In this document: positions 46,574-54,758 of the stretch, piece by piece
How the letters are laid out: each line of letters opens with the position of its first letter
Position numbering within the stretch: the stretch's first letter is position 1
Assembly: GCA_964539515.1 (NCBI GenBank)
Contig: CAZIJO010000003.1
Span: 1 to 64,000, forward strand
Length of the DNA stretch: 64,000 nt
Reading direction: 5' to 3'
Source: JADLHS01 sp964539515
GTDB lineage: Bacteria > Verrucomicrobiota > Verrucomicrobiia > Limisphaerales > JADLHS01
Position numbers and translations under genes: made by a program
The notes under the pieces: model-generated
What the model saw: the letters and a program-made list of their open reading frames with translations, nothing else
What the model was told of the DNA's origin: nothing
Database searches by the model: none

Positions 46574-47596
46574 ATGAAAGGAATCAATCAAGTGCAAATG
46601 ACCAAACTCATCACCCTTTTGGTAGCCGCTTTGGCGGCCTTGGGCTCGGGAGCGGGCGTAAATGCCAAGGACTTCAAGCTCCTCAACGTCTCCTATGACC
46701 CCACGCGCGAGCTCTACACGGAGTACAACGCCGCCTTCGCGAAGTTTTGGAAGGAAAAGACCGGTGACACCGTGAAGATTGATCAATCCCACGGCGGCTC
46801 GGGCAAACAGGCGCGCTCGGTGATGGAAGGACTCTCCGCCGATGTCGTCACCCTCGCGCTGGCTTACGACGTGGACGTCATTGCGGAGAAGGCGAGACTG
46901 TTCCCGGCCACGTGGCAAAAGCGATTGCCCGGCAATAGTGCGCCCTACACCTCGACGATCGTATTCCTGGTGCGCAAAGGGAATCCCAAAGGCATCAAAG
47001 ATTGGAACGACCTCGTCAAGCCGGGCGTGGCGATTATTCCGGCCAATCCCAAAACCTCCGGGGCGGCCCGGTGGACGTATCTGGCGGCGTGGGGCTACGT
47101 GTTGAAAAACGGCGGGGACGAGGTGAAGGCGAAAGAATTTGTGGCAAAATTCTACAAGAACGTGCCTGTGCTCGATACCGGCGCGCGGGGAGCGACCACC
47201 ACCTTCATCCAGCGCGAAATCGGCGATGTGCTTGTGGGCTGGGAGAACGAGGCGTTCCTTGCGCTCAAGGAATACGGGGCGGACAAATTCGAAATCGTTG
47301 TTCCGTCCGTCAGCATTCTGGCGGAGCCGCCGGTGACGGTCGTGGACAAGGTGGCGAAGAAAAAGGGCACCGAAGCCGTTGCCACGGCATATCTCGAATA
47401 TCTTTACTCGGATGAGGGCCAGGAAATTGCCGGACGGAACTTTTATCGTCCGCGTTCCGAAAAGGCGGCAGCGAAGTACGCCAGCCAATTCACCAAGGTC
47501 AGTCTGTTCACGATTGATGAAGTGTTCGGTGGCTGGCAGAAGGCGCACAAGGCGCACTTTGCGGACGGCGGCTCCTTTGATCAGATCCAACGCTGA
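46574..47596 (+). CDS. sbp: Sulfate/thiosulfate-binding periplasmic protein (first copy)
   Basis: A 340-residue substrate-binding protein with signal peptide (LITLLVAALAALGSGAGVNA). Sbp motifs are present: NVSYDPTRELY, QSHGGSGKQARSV, STIVFLVRKGNPK, NPKTSGAARW and DTGARGATTTF, the loops that hold the sulfate oxygens. In other bacteria it feeds the CysT/CysW/CysA ABC importer; no such genes are in this window. Followed 34 bases later by a second sbp. Confidence 0.93.
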   Translation: MKGINQVQMTKLITLLVAALAALGSGAGVNAKDFKLLNVSYDPTRELYTEYNAAFAKFWKEKTGDTVKIDQSHGGSGKQARSVMEGLSADVVTLALAYDVDVIAEKARLFPATWQKRLPGNSAPYTSTIVFLVRKGNPKGIKDWNDLVKPGVAIIPANPKTSGAARWTYLAAWGYVLKNGGDEVKAKEFVAKFYKNVPVLDTGARGATTTFIQREIGDVLVGWENEAFLALKEYGADKFEIVVPSVSILAEPPVTVVDKVAKKKGTEAVATAYLEYLYSDEGQEIAGRNFYRPRSEKAAAKYASQFTKVSLFTIDEVFGGWQKAHKAHFADGGSFDQIQR

Positions 47597-47630
47597 ACGC
47601 CTCGCGCACCACCGCCAGAGCCCAAAACCC

Positions 47631-48644
47631 ATGAACGTCACCGTTGCCGCAAAACGATTCGCGCTCGGAGCAATGGCCCTTGCTGCGGTGTCGTTGGCCG
47701 CGGCGGCGGAGACGAAGCTCTTGAATGCCTCATTCGACATTTCGCGTGAATTGTTCCAGCGCTACAACGAAGCCTTTGTGCGCCACTGGCAACAGGCAGG
47801 GGGCGCGAGCGTGGCGGTGAATCAGTCGCACGCCGGTTCTTCCAAGCAGGCGCGCGCGGTGATTGATGGCCTGGAGGCCGATGTGGTCACTTTCAACCAG
47901 GTCACGGATGTGGAAGCGGTGGCCGAGCGTGGTCTGATCGCCCGCGACTGGCGCAAGCTGTTGCCGCATCAAAGTTCGCCTTTCAGCTCCACGATCGTGT
48001 TTCTGGTGCGCCAGGGAAACCCCAAGGGCATCAAGGACTGGAGCGACCTGGTGCAGCCCGGCATCTCGGTGATCGTGCCCAATCCGAAAACCTCGGGCAA
48101 CGGCCGTTACAGTTATTTGGCGGCGTGGGGATACGCGCTGAAGCAATCCGCCGGTGACGAGGCGAAGGCCCGCGAGTTTGTGGGGAAACTGTTCGCGAAC
48201 GTTCCCGTCCTCGACACCGGCGGTCGCGGTGCCACCACGACATTCGCCCAGCGCGAAATCGGCGATGTGCTGCTGACCTTCGAGGCGGAGGTGTATTTGA
48301 CGGTGAAGGAATTTGGCGCGGGGAAATTCGAGGCGGTCGTGCCTTCGTGCAGTATTGAGGCCGACATGCCCGTGGCCGTAGTCCAAAAGGTGGTTGGCAA
48401 GCGCGGCACGGAGCAACTCGCACGCGCTTATCTCGAACACCTTTATTCGGACGAAGGGCAGGGGATCATTGCGGCCAATTATTATCGGCCCCGATCGCAA
48501 AAGGTTGCCGGGCAATACGCCGCCCAGTTCGGCAAGCTGGAGTTGTTCTCCGTCGAGAAAGTCTTTGGTGATTGGGCCAGCGCGCAAAAGACGCATTTCA
48601 GCGAGGGCGGCGTGTTCGACCAACTCTACAAAAAATCCAAGTGA
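47631..48644 (+). CDS. sbp: Sulfate/thiosulfate-binding periplasmic protein (second copy)
   Basis: A 337-residue paralogue of the preceding gene with its own signal peptide (FALGAMALAAVSLAAAA). The binding motifs persist with small changes: NASFDISRELF, QSHAGSSKQARAV, STIVFLVRQGNPK, NPKTSGNGRY and DTGGRGATTTF. The change from YDPTRE to FDISRE suggests a modified ligand or affinity. ATG 47631 is the family start; the open frame extends upstream without meaning. Ends 2 bases before the first M14 gene. Confidence 0.92.
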   Translation: MNVTVAAKRFALGAMALAAVSLAAAAETKLLNASFDISRELFQRYNEAFVRHWQQAGGASVAVNQSHAGSSKQARAVIDGLEADVVTFNQVTDVEAVAERGLIARDWRKLLPHQSSPFSSTIVFLVRQGNPKGIKDWSDLVQPGISVIVPNPKTSGNGRYSYLAAWGYALKQSAGDEAKAREFVGKLFANVPVLDTGGRGATTTFAQREIGDVLLTFEAEVYLTVKEFGAGKFEAVVPSCSIEADMPVAVVQKVVGKRGTEQLARAYLEHLYSDEGQGIIAANYYRPRSQKVAGQYAAQFGKLELFSVEKVFGDWASAQKTHFSEGGVFDQLYKKSK

Positions 48645-48646
48645 CC

Positions 48647-49471
48647 ATGAGCACGACCATGATTTCACGCTTCCCGGAAAAGCCGGCGGCAGCCCGCCTG
48701 CGTTCAGCCGGCGACGCCGTTGCGCCATTGGAGGCGCTGGCGGCCAGTTCGCCCAATTTGGTGGCGAATCACGAATTGCGCTTCGATCAGGCCGGTGAGT
48801 CCTATGTGTTGCCGCGTTACACTTATCTCGGGCTCCGCGGGGGCGACCGCCCCATCCGCATCGGCATTTTTGCCGGGATTCATGGCGATGAGCCCGAGGG
48901 CGTGCGCGCGGCGGTGTTGTTTCTGAAGCTGCTGGAGAGCGTGCCCGAGGTGGCGCGAGGTTACTCCCTCACGGTCTATCCGGTTTGCAACCCCACGGGC
49001 TACGAGGACAACACTCGCTTGTCACGCCGGGGCAGGGACCTGAACCGTGAATTCTGGACGAACTCGGGCGAGCCAGAGGTGAAACTTCTCGAAGCCGAGC
49101 TGGGCGCGCGTTCATTTGACGGCATCATCTCCCTGCACACGGACGATACCAGCGATGGTTTCTACGGTTATGCGCGGGGCGCCACATTAACCAAACACCT
49201 GATCGAACCCGCCCTGGCCGCTGCCGAGCGGATTTTGCCGCGTAATGCTCGTGAGACCATCGACGGCTTTCGGGCGCGCAACGGAATCATCTTGGAATGC
49301 TACCAAGGCGTCCTGAGCGCGCCGGCCAGTGCAAGTCCGCGTCCATTCGAAATCATCCTCGAAACGCCGCAGTCGCCCGCCCCCGAGGTCAAGGACGCCG
49401 CCTTCGTCGCGGCATTGCAAACCATCCTGCTCGAATACCGGAAGTTCATTGCCTACGCGCCCAACATTTGA
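48647..49471 (+). CDS. M14-family AstE/AspA-like zinc hydrolase (complete active site)
   Basis: A 274-residue protein of the succinylglutamate desuccinylase/aspartoacylase branch of M14 metallopeptidases. Zinc ligands His79 and Glu82 (GIHGDEPEG) and His164 (ISLHTD) are present; so are the substrate motif NPTGYEDNTR, DLNREF (Asp131-Arg134) and the catalytic Glu239 in IILETP. These enzymes cleave amide or peptide bonds next to a carboxylate. There is no signal peptide. It is the first of three tandem copies between sbp and cysK and probably acts on a sulfur-containing acyl or peptide compound; that part is inference. Confidence 0.83.
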   Translation: MSTTMISRFPEKPAAARLRSAGDAVAPLEALAASSPNLVANHELRFDQAGESYVLPRYTYLGLRGGDRPIRIGIFAGIHGDEPEGVRAAVLFLKLLESVPEVARGYSLTVYPVCNPTGYEDNTRLSRRGRDLNREFWTNSGEPEVKLLEAELGARSFDGIISLHTDDTSDGFYGYARGATLTKHLIEPALAAAERILPRNARETIDGFRARNGIILECYQGVLSAPASASPRPFEIILETPQSPAPEVKDAAFVAALQTILLEYRKFIAYAPNI

Positions 49472-49481
49472 GCCCGCAACC

Positions 49482-50315
49482 ATGACGCTCGTGAACTCCA
49501 AACGGCACCCGGTCAAAGCGGCGAACGACTCGCGCCAGCCGGACCGGCTGTTGCGCTACTTCGATGCCGTCGCGGAAAAATCCGGCCACCTGCTGAGCAA
49601 GGCGGTGAAGACGTTCGAGTCCGCTGGCGAACTCTATGGCCTCCCGCGTTTTATTTGGGCCGGGCCAGCGGGTGGTCATGACACGTTTCGCCTTGGCATT
49701 TTCGCCACGTTGAATGGCGATGAGCCGGAGGGCGCGTTTGCCCTGACGCGATTCATCGCGGGATTGGAACAAGCGCCCGAACTGGCGCGGGGCTATGCTT
49801 TCTCGATTTATCCGCTCTGCAACCCCACGGGCTTCGAGGACAACACCCGCCTCTCCCGTGCCGGCGCTGCGTTGAACCGTTTGTTCTGGACCGAATCCGA
49901 CGCGCCCGAAGTCCGCTTTCTCGAATCGGAAATCTGGATGCAGGCGTTTCACGGCATCCTCAACCTGCGCAGTGACGCGGAAACTGCGGGCGTTTATGGC
50001 TTCGCCTCGGGTGGGATCATCTCGCAGGCCTTGCTGCAACCCGCGCTTCAGGCGGCGGGAACCTTTCTCCCGCGCAATCGTCAACGCGAGATCGACGGCA
50101 TCCCCGCCCGGCGCGGGATGGTGTATGCGGACATCTACAACGCCGCGCGCGGAGCGTTGCGCGCCGTGCCTGGCCTGGAGAATCCGCCGTTTGAAATTAC
50201 CCTGGCCACACCGCGCGCGGCCGCGGTGCATCTGCAAGTCGAGGCGCTGAATGCGGCGTTGCTTGCCATCCTGTCCGAATTCCGCTCATTACAGGCCTAT
50301 GCCCAGAACATTTGA
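49482..50315 (+). CDS. M14/AstE-like paralogue without catalytic residues
   Basis: A 277-residue homologue of the preceding gene with the same fold motifs (NPTGFEDNTR and a C-terminal LQAYAQNI tail) but with the active site lost. Where copy one has His79, Glu82, His164, Asp131 and Glu239, this one has Asn78, Glu81, Arg163, Ala130 and Ala242. It cannot bind zinc in the usual way and is presumably a pseudoenzyme: a partner, sensor or binding protein. Reading frame, length and codon use are intact, so it is not a decayed gene. Starts 10 bases after copy one. Confidence 0.85.
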   Translation: MTLVNSKRHPVKAANDSRQPDRLLRYFDAVAEKSGHLLSKAVKTFESAGELYGLPRFIWAGPAGGHDTFRLGIFATLNGDEPEGAFALTRFIAGLEQAPELARGYAFSIYPLCNPTGFEDNTRLSRAGAALNRLFWTESDAPEVRFLESEIWMQAFHGILNLRSDAETAGVYGFASGGIISQALLQPALQAAGTFLPRNRQREIDGIPARRGMVYADIYNAARGALRAVPGLENPPFEITLATPRAAAVHLQVEALNAALLAILSEFRSLQAYAQNI

Positions 50316-50335
50316 ACCACGACCAAGGTGAACCC

Positions 50336-51160
50336 ATGAAAACCACTGCGCTTGCCCCCGCCATCCGTGCCGGATTCAACCTGCGCGAGCGTCCCACGCT
50401 GGCCGATCTGTTGGCGCCCCTGGATCAACTCGCTGCCAAGTCGTCCAATCTGCTTGCCCGGCCCCTTGGGCAGTTTGAGCGCGATGGCCACAGTTACGCG
50501 ATGCCACGCTACATTTTCGTCGGCCCGCAAGGCGGGGATGTGCCGATTCCCGTCGGCATTTTCGCCGGCATCTATGGGGATGAACCGGAAGGAACACGCG
50601 CATTGGTGAAGTTCGCCCAATTGCTCGAAGCGCATCCCGAACTTGCCGCCGGGTATGTCCTGTTCCTCTATCCGGCTTGCAATCCCACCGGGCTCGCGGC
50701 GGGCACGGCGTTTTCCAGCCGCGGCAAGGACCTGAATCTTGAACTTGTGAAGATCTCTCACGAACCCGAGGCGCGCTGGTTGCAAAGTGAACTCGCGTCG
50801 CAACACCTGGAAGGCATCATCAAGCTGCACACCAAGGCCGGGAGCAATACCTTCTACGGGCTGGTTCGGGGCGAGACCCTTGCGCGCCAACTGCTGGATC
50901 CCGCGCTGGCCGCCGCCGCGGAATTGTTGCCGGTGGCGGAGGACTCAGGCATCGAGGCGTTTCGCGCGCGGGATGTTTCCTACGACCACTATGAAGGTGG
51001 ATCGCCGACGGCGCCAGAAGCTCCGACGCGTCCGTTCGAGGTCATTCTCGAAACGCCCGGGCAGGTTCCGGCTTATCTTCGCGAATGGGCCTTCGTGCTG
51101 GCGCTACGTTCCATTCTGACCGAGTACCGGAAATTCCTCGCCTACGCTCCCAACCTTTGA
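50336..51160 (+). CDS. M14/AstE-like paralogue with partly altered active site
   Basis: A 274-residue third copy, equal in length to copy one. It keeps Glu83, His165 (IIKLHTK) and Glu239 (VILETP) but has Tyr80 in place of the first zinc His (GIYGDEPEG) and DLNLEL instead of DLNREF, losing the substrate-binding Arg. Activity is doubtful. AAGGTG precedes the ATG by seven bases. Its C-terminus (LAYAPNL) matches that of copy one, pointing to recent common origin. Followed 26 bases later by cysK. Confidence 0.85.
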   Translation: MKTTALAPAIRAGFNLRERPTLADLLAPLDQLAAKSSNLLARPLGQFERDGHSYAMPRYIFVGPQGGDVPIPVGIFAGIYGDEPEGTRALVKFAQLLEAHPELAAGYVLFLYPACNPTGLAAGTAFSSRGKDLNLELVKISHEPEARWLQSELASQHLEGIIKLHTKAGSNTFYGLVRGETLARQLLDPALAAAAELLPVAEDSGIEAFRARDVSYDHYEGGSPTAPEAPTRPFEVILETPGQVPAYLREWAFVLALRSILTEYRKFLAYAPNL

Positions 51161-51186
51161 TCCGCCCGAACCAAACCAACATCTCT

Positions 51187-52152
51187 ATGCCTCGCATCTA
51201 CAACAACATCACGGAAACGATCGGCAATACGCCGCTCGTGCGCTTGAATCGCACTGCGCAAAACCATGGCGCGGTCGCCGAGGTCCTGCTCAAACTGGAA
51301 TTCTTCAATCCGCTGTCCAGCGTGAAGGACCGTATCGGGGTGGCGATGATTGATGACGCCCTGCAAACCGGGAAGATCAACCCGAGCACGGTGCTCATCG
51401 AACCCACGAGCGGCAACACCGGCATCGCGCTCGCCTTCGTGGCGGCGGCCCGGGGACTGAAGTTGATTCTCACCATGCCCGAAACCATGAGCCTCGAACG
51501 CCGCAAGCTGCTCAAGATTCTTGGCGCAAAATTGGTCCTGACCGAGGGCCCAAAAGGGATGAAAGGCGCCATCGCCAAGGCCGAGGAATTGCGCCAGCAG
51601 ATTCCGAACAGCGTCATTCTTCAGCAGTTCTCCAATCCGTCGAACCCGGCGATTCATCGCAAGACCACGGCGGAGGAAATCTGGCGCGACACGGACGGCA
51701 AAGTTGACTTTGTTGTCGCGGGTGTTGGAACGGGTGGGACGATCACCGGCGTGGCCGAAGTCATCAAGTCGCGCAAGCCTGCTTTCAAGGCAATCGCGGT
51801 TGAGCCGGTCAAATCGCCGGTCATTTCGGGCGGCCAGCCCGGCCCGCACAAGCTGCAGGGCATCGGCGCGGGTTTCATTCCGGACAATCTAAACGTGAAG
51901 ATCGTGGACGAGGTCATCAAGGTGGATGAAGCCGAATCCGGCCCGGTGTCGAAGGAGATCAACCGCCTCGACGGGATTCCCGTTGGCATTTCGAGCGGCG
52001 CCATTGTTTGGGCGGCGTTGCAAGTGGCAAAGCGCCCGGAGAACTTAGGCAAGCAGATTGTCGCCATCGTGCCGTCCGCCTCGGAACGTTATCTGTCATC
52101 GTGGCTGTTTGCCGACATTGATACGGAGAGCGACAAGCTCGATTTCGTCTAG
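51187..52152 (+). CDS. cysK: Cysteine synthase A (O-acetylserine sulfhydrylase)
   Basis: A 321-residue PLP enzyme making cysteine from O-acetylserine and sulfide. Lys47 in NPLSSVKDR is the cofactor lysine; the substrate loop TSGNTG (74-79), the phosphate loop GVGTGGTITG and the later GISSGA are intact. ATG 51187 gives the normal family length; the longer upstream frame is non-homologous. It closes the sulfur operon, showing that the preceding uptake and hydrolase genes feed cysteine synthesis. Confidence 0.95.
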   Translation: MPRIYNNITETIGNTPLVRLNRTAQNHGAVAEVLLKLEFFNPLSSVKDRIGVAMIDDALQTGKINPSTVLIEPTSGNTGIALAFVAAARGLKLILTMPETMSLERRKLLKILGAKLVLTEGPKGMKGAIAKAEELRQQIPNSVILQQFSNPSNPAIHRKTTAEEIWRDTDGKVDFVVAGVGTGGTITGVAEVIKSRKPAFKAIAVEPVKSPVISGGQPGPHKLQGIGAGFIPDNLNVKIVDEVIKVDEAESGPVSKEINRLDGIPVGISSGAIVWAALQVAKRPENLGKQIVAIVPSASERYLSSWLFADIDTESDKLDFV

Positions 52153-52551
52153 CCCGTCACTCATTGATGTTCTCATGACCCGCGCCAACAACAACGGCTC
52201 CCTTTGGACCCCGCACGCCTGGGCGACCACGCCGGCGGCGGCTGGCTTATGGAACGGCTGGTTGACGGTCGCTGTGGATCTAGTCTGGCCCACCCCGCCC
52301 GGGGAGGTCGTTACAAACTTGAAACCCAAAATTTCAAGAGCTCACCGGACCACCGGAAGTTCTTCGAGGAAGAACAGGAAACCCGGTGAAGGTCCGCATC
52401 CAGTTGCTGCCGGCGAGTAAGCGCTCGCTGATCCTCAGCCTGATTCGTTCCCGCCTTCGGTTGACACCGCTGGCTGCGGTGTCGTCGCGCCCGTGCGCGG
52501 TTGTTTCCCGTGTTTGACCTCATTGAGCACAGAAAACCAAACACAGTGAAA
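52153..52551. other. Intergenic gap after the sulfur operon
   Basis: 399 bases without a recognisable gene. A perfect hairpin GACACCGC-TGGCT-GCGGTGTC lies at 52463-52483, followed at 52486-52499 by a second stem CGCGC/GCGCG and then GTTGTTT, which could end the cys transcripts. I could not recognise a riboswitch. Confidence 0.4.
52463..52483 (+). terminator. Perfect 8-bp hairpin
   Basis: GACACCGC and GCGGTGTC pair over a 5-base loop. A second GC-rich stem and a T-rich run follow within 30 bases. Likely a terminator of the cys operon or a leader structure of the next gene. Confidence 0.35.
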
Positions 52552-53538
52552 ATGAAATCAAATCAAAACCTGAAACCCATCCGCAGCGTCGCTGCGGTGG
52601 TGGGTGGTTTTGCCTGGTTCACCGGGGCGGCGTTCGCAGCGCCATTCCTGTACAGCTCGGGTGATCTCGTGCTGGCGTTCCGCCAGACCGGATCGGCGAG
52701 TGATTACGCCGTGAACATCGGCAAGGCTACCAACTATAACAACCTGCCGGGAGGTTCAACCTTCGCGGTTACCAACTTGTCCGTCTCCCAACTCGGTGCC
52801 GCTTTTCCGAGTGTGAACGAATTGAAGTGGTCCGTGGCGGGCGCCATTCGCACGGCGGGCAATCCAACCTATCCCATCCAGACCCTCTGGGTGAGCCGGC
52901 CCCGCGTGGATGCCGGCACGCCCAGCGCGCCCTGGTTGCGGCGCAGCACTTCGACCCAGGGCACCGCCGGCGCGCAGATTGACGCCGTCGGAGTGCGCGC
53001 TGCCAACGGCAGCAGTTTCCTCGCAGCCGGACCCAACAACACTGTGACCGGAGTCGTCTTGCCCGTGGCCAGCGACTTCAATCTCGGTCAAGTCATTGGC
53101 ACGTTCGGTAATTATGACAACACGTTTCAGGGAAATGTGGAGAATCTCACCGCCGCTGATTTTGACGGTGCGCCTGAAAACGTTTCCCGCTCGGACTTGT
53201 ATGAACTGTTGCCGGGCAACAGCGCGTTAAATCTGCCGGGACGCTTCCTGGGCTTCTTTGAACTGAAGCCCAACGGCGCGTTGACCTTCACGGCGGCCTC
53301 CACGGTACTGCCGGCGCCGACAATCACCAGCATCACCCGCACCGGCGATGTCACCACCGTCTCCTTCACGACGGTTTCCGGCGGAACGTATCGGTTACGG
53401 GCTACTAATGCAGCGGGATTGACCACGCCCGTCTCGACCTGGACCACTGGCAATTCCCTTGCGGGCACGGGCGGAGTGTTGTCGCTCACGGACACCAATT
53501 CCGCCGACATCCGCTTCTTTGCGGTGGATGTGCAATAA
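52552..53538 (+). CDS. Exported protein of a verrucomicrobial family, unknown function
   Basis: A 328-residue protein with signal peptide (VAAVVGGFAWFTGAAFAAP) followed at once by FLYSSGDLVLAFRQTGSAS and YAVNIGKATNYNNL, a pattern I have met in exported proteins of Verrucomicrobiota. The C-terminal 100 residues are beta-rich (a fibronectin-like ITRTGDVTTVSFTT, then YRLRATNAAG). No catalytic motif. ATG 52552 is preceded at 52546 by an in-frame GTG. Followed 77 bases later by another exported protein gene. Confidence 0.72.
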   Translation: MKSNQNLKPIRSVAAVVGGFAWFTGAAFAAPFLYSSGDLVLAFRQTGSASDYAVNIGKATNYNNLPGGSTFAVTNLSVSQLGAAFPSVNELKWSVAGAIRTAGNPTYPIQTLWVSRPRVDAGTPSAPWLRRSTSTQGTAGAQIDAVGVRAANGSSFLAAGPNNTVTGVVLPVASDFNLGQVIGTFGNYDNTFQGNVENLTAADFDGAPENVSRSDLYELLPGNSALNLPGRFLGFFELKPNGALTFTAASTVLPAPTITSITRTGDVTTVSFTTVSGGTYRLRATNAAGLTTPVSTWTTGNSLAGTGGVLSLTDTNSADIRFFAVDVQ

Positions 53539-53615
53539 CCTGAACCGAACTAAACAACTGAAAACGGAATTATCCCTATTTGAAATCGAAAACTTGAACC
53601 TTTGAGAGACTGATT

Positions 53616-54692
53616 ATGAAAACGACAAACTTACTGATAATTGCGGCGGGCGCGGTGCTCGCTGTCACCAGCGCGCAGGCGCAGGTGGAAATCAACATCT
53701 CCGGCGCGGTGGCCTTTCGTGATACGTCCTATCGTGCCATCCGGGCGCTCTATGGAGCAAATCTCGCGTCGGAGAATAACCTCACCCCGCCGCCCTCTTC
53801 ACTAAAGGTGACGTGGACGGGGCAGATCACGAACTTGTTCGGCAATCAAACTGTCACCATCCGCACGTTCTACAACGGGGCCAACGCCGGCATCCAGGAC
53901 CTGGTGCAGAATCGTAACGTCAACTACCTGGCGTCTTCGACCCCGGGAGGCACCTCCACGGTGAATCTCCAGTCGGACCTGGCGTATTCCTCGGTATTCC
54001 AGGCATCCACGCCATATACCTCGCCCGCCCTGGAAGATGTGCGCTTTGGTCTCACGCCGGTCTTTTTCGTCAAGAGCACCAGTGCTCCGGCGGGATTGAC
54101 CAACATCACCGTGCAACAATTCCGCACGCTGGCAGCCAACGGTTCCGTTCCCGGTTGGTTTCTGACCGGCAACACCAATGATACCGCACCCATCTACTAC
54201 GTCAGCCGCGACCCGAGTGCTGGTCAGCGGACGATCATCGAACGCGAACAGGGATTCTACGGCAACGCGATCTTCTACAACTGGAACCCTGCTACGACCC
54301 AGTTCGATCCTGATCCCACCGGGCGCACGTCCACGCAGATTCGCGACCTGCTGAACATCTCCGGCCCGGCAGTCAGTTATTTGACCGGAGTGGACGCGGT
54401 GAACGTCAATGGCGGGGCCAATATCCTGGCTTTGAATGGCTTTCGGCCGGTGTTGAATCCTTACAACTCCGTCAGCAACAATCACGCGCCGGTCATCAAC
54501 GGCCAATACACGCAGTGGGGCTATGAGCACATCTTCATTCGGACCACCGCATCGGCCAACCTCCGCAACTTCCGTAATGCGCTGATTGCGAAGATTGATG
54601 AGGACCTGCAAACCTCCGCTTACTCAATTCCGCTGAGTCGCGCCCGGGTCGAGCGCTCGGCGCAAGGTGGCCCGGTCTCGCCCCTTGATTAA
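53616..54692 (+). CDS. Exported PstS-like (type II periplasmic binding) protein
   Basis: A 358-residue protein with a signal peptide (NLLIIAAGAVLAVTSAQAQ). Near the start INISGAVAFRDTSYRAIRALYG and then TFYNGANAGIQDLVQNR resemble the ligand-binding loops of phosphate-binding PstS proteins (the S-x-A and GSGAGIQ motifs). Later FGLTPVFFVKS and GYEHIF-type strands support a two-lobed binding fold. No transporter genes are nearby; binding of a phosphate-like ligand is a guess. The hairpin at 54708 ends the gene. Confidence 0.68.
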   Translation: MKTTNLLIIAAGAVLAVTSAQAQVEINISGAVAFRDTSYRAIRALYGANLASENNLTPPPSSLKVTWTGQITNLFGNQTVTIRTFYNGANAGIQDLVQNRNVNYLASSTPGGTSTVNLQSDLAYSSVFQASTPYTSPALEDVRFGLTPVFFVKSTSAPAGLTNITVQQFRTLAANGSVPGWFLTGNTNDTAPIYYVSRDPSAGQRTIIEREQGFYGNAIFYNWNPATTQFDPDPTGRTSTQIRDLLNISGPAVSYLTGVDAVNVNGGANILALNGFRPVLNPYNSVSNNHAPVINGQYTQWGYEHIFIRTTASANLRNFRNALIAKIDEDLQTSAYSIPLSRARVERSAQGGPVSPLD

Positions 54693-54707
54693 GTAATACT
54701 CGTTGCC

Positions 54708-54736
54708 GCCGGCGCGGGTCCCTGGCCCGCGCCGGC
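54708..54736 (+). terminator. Strong GC hairpin
   Basis: GCCGGCGCGGG and CCCGCGCCGGC form a perfect 11-bp stem over a 7-base loop, 16 bases after the stop codon and 23 bases before the TpsB start. Only CTTCT follows, not a long T-run, so it may stop or attenuate transcription. Confidence 0.6.
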
Positions 54737-54758
54737 TTCTGCCCGAGCGACCATACGA

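Noticed and set aside
52153..52551. A riboswitch or small gene after cysK
   Set aside because: Only simple hairpins were found; no SAM-type core or protein motif could be recognised.
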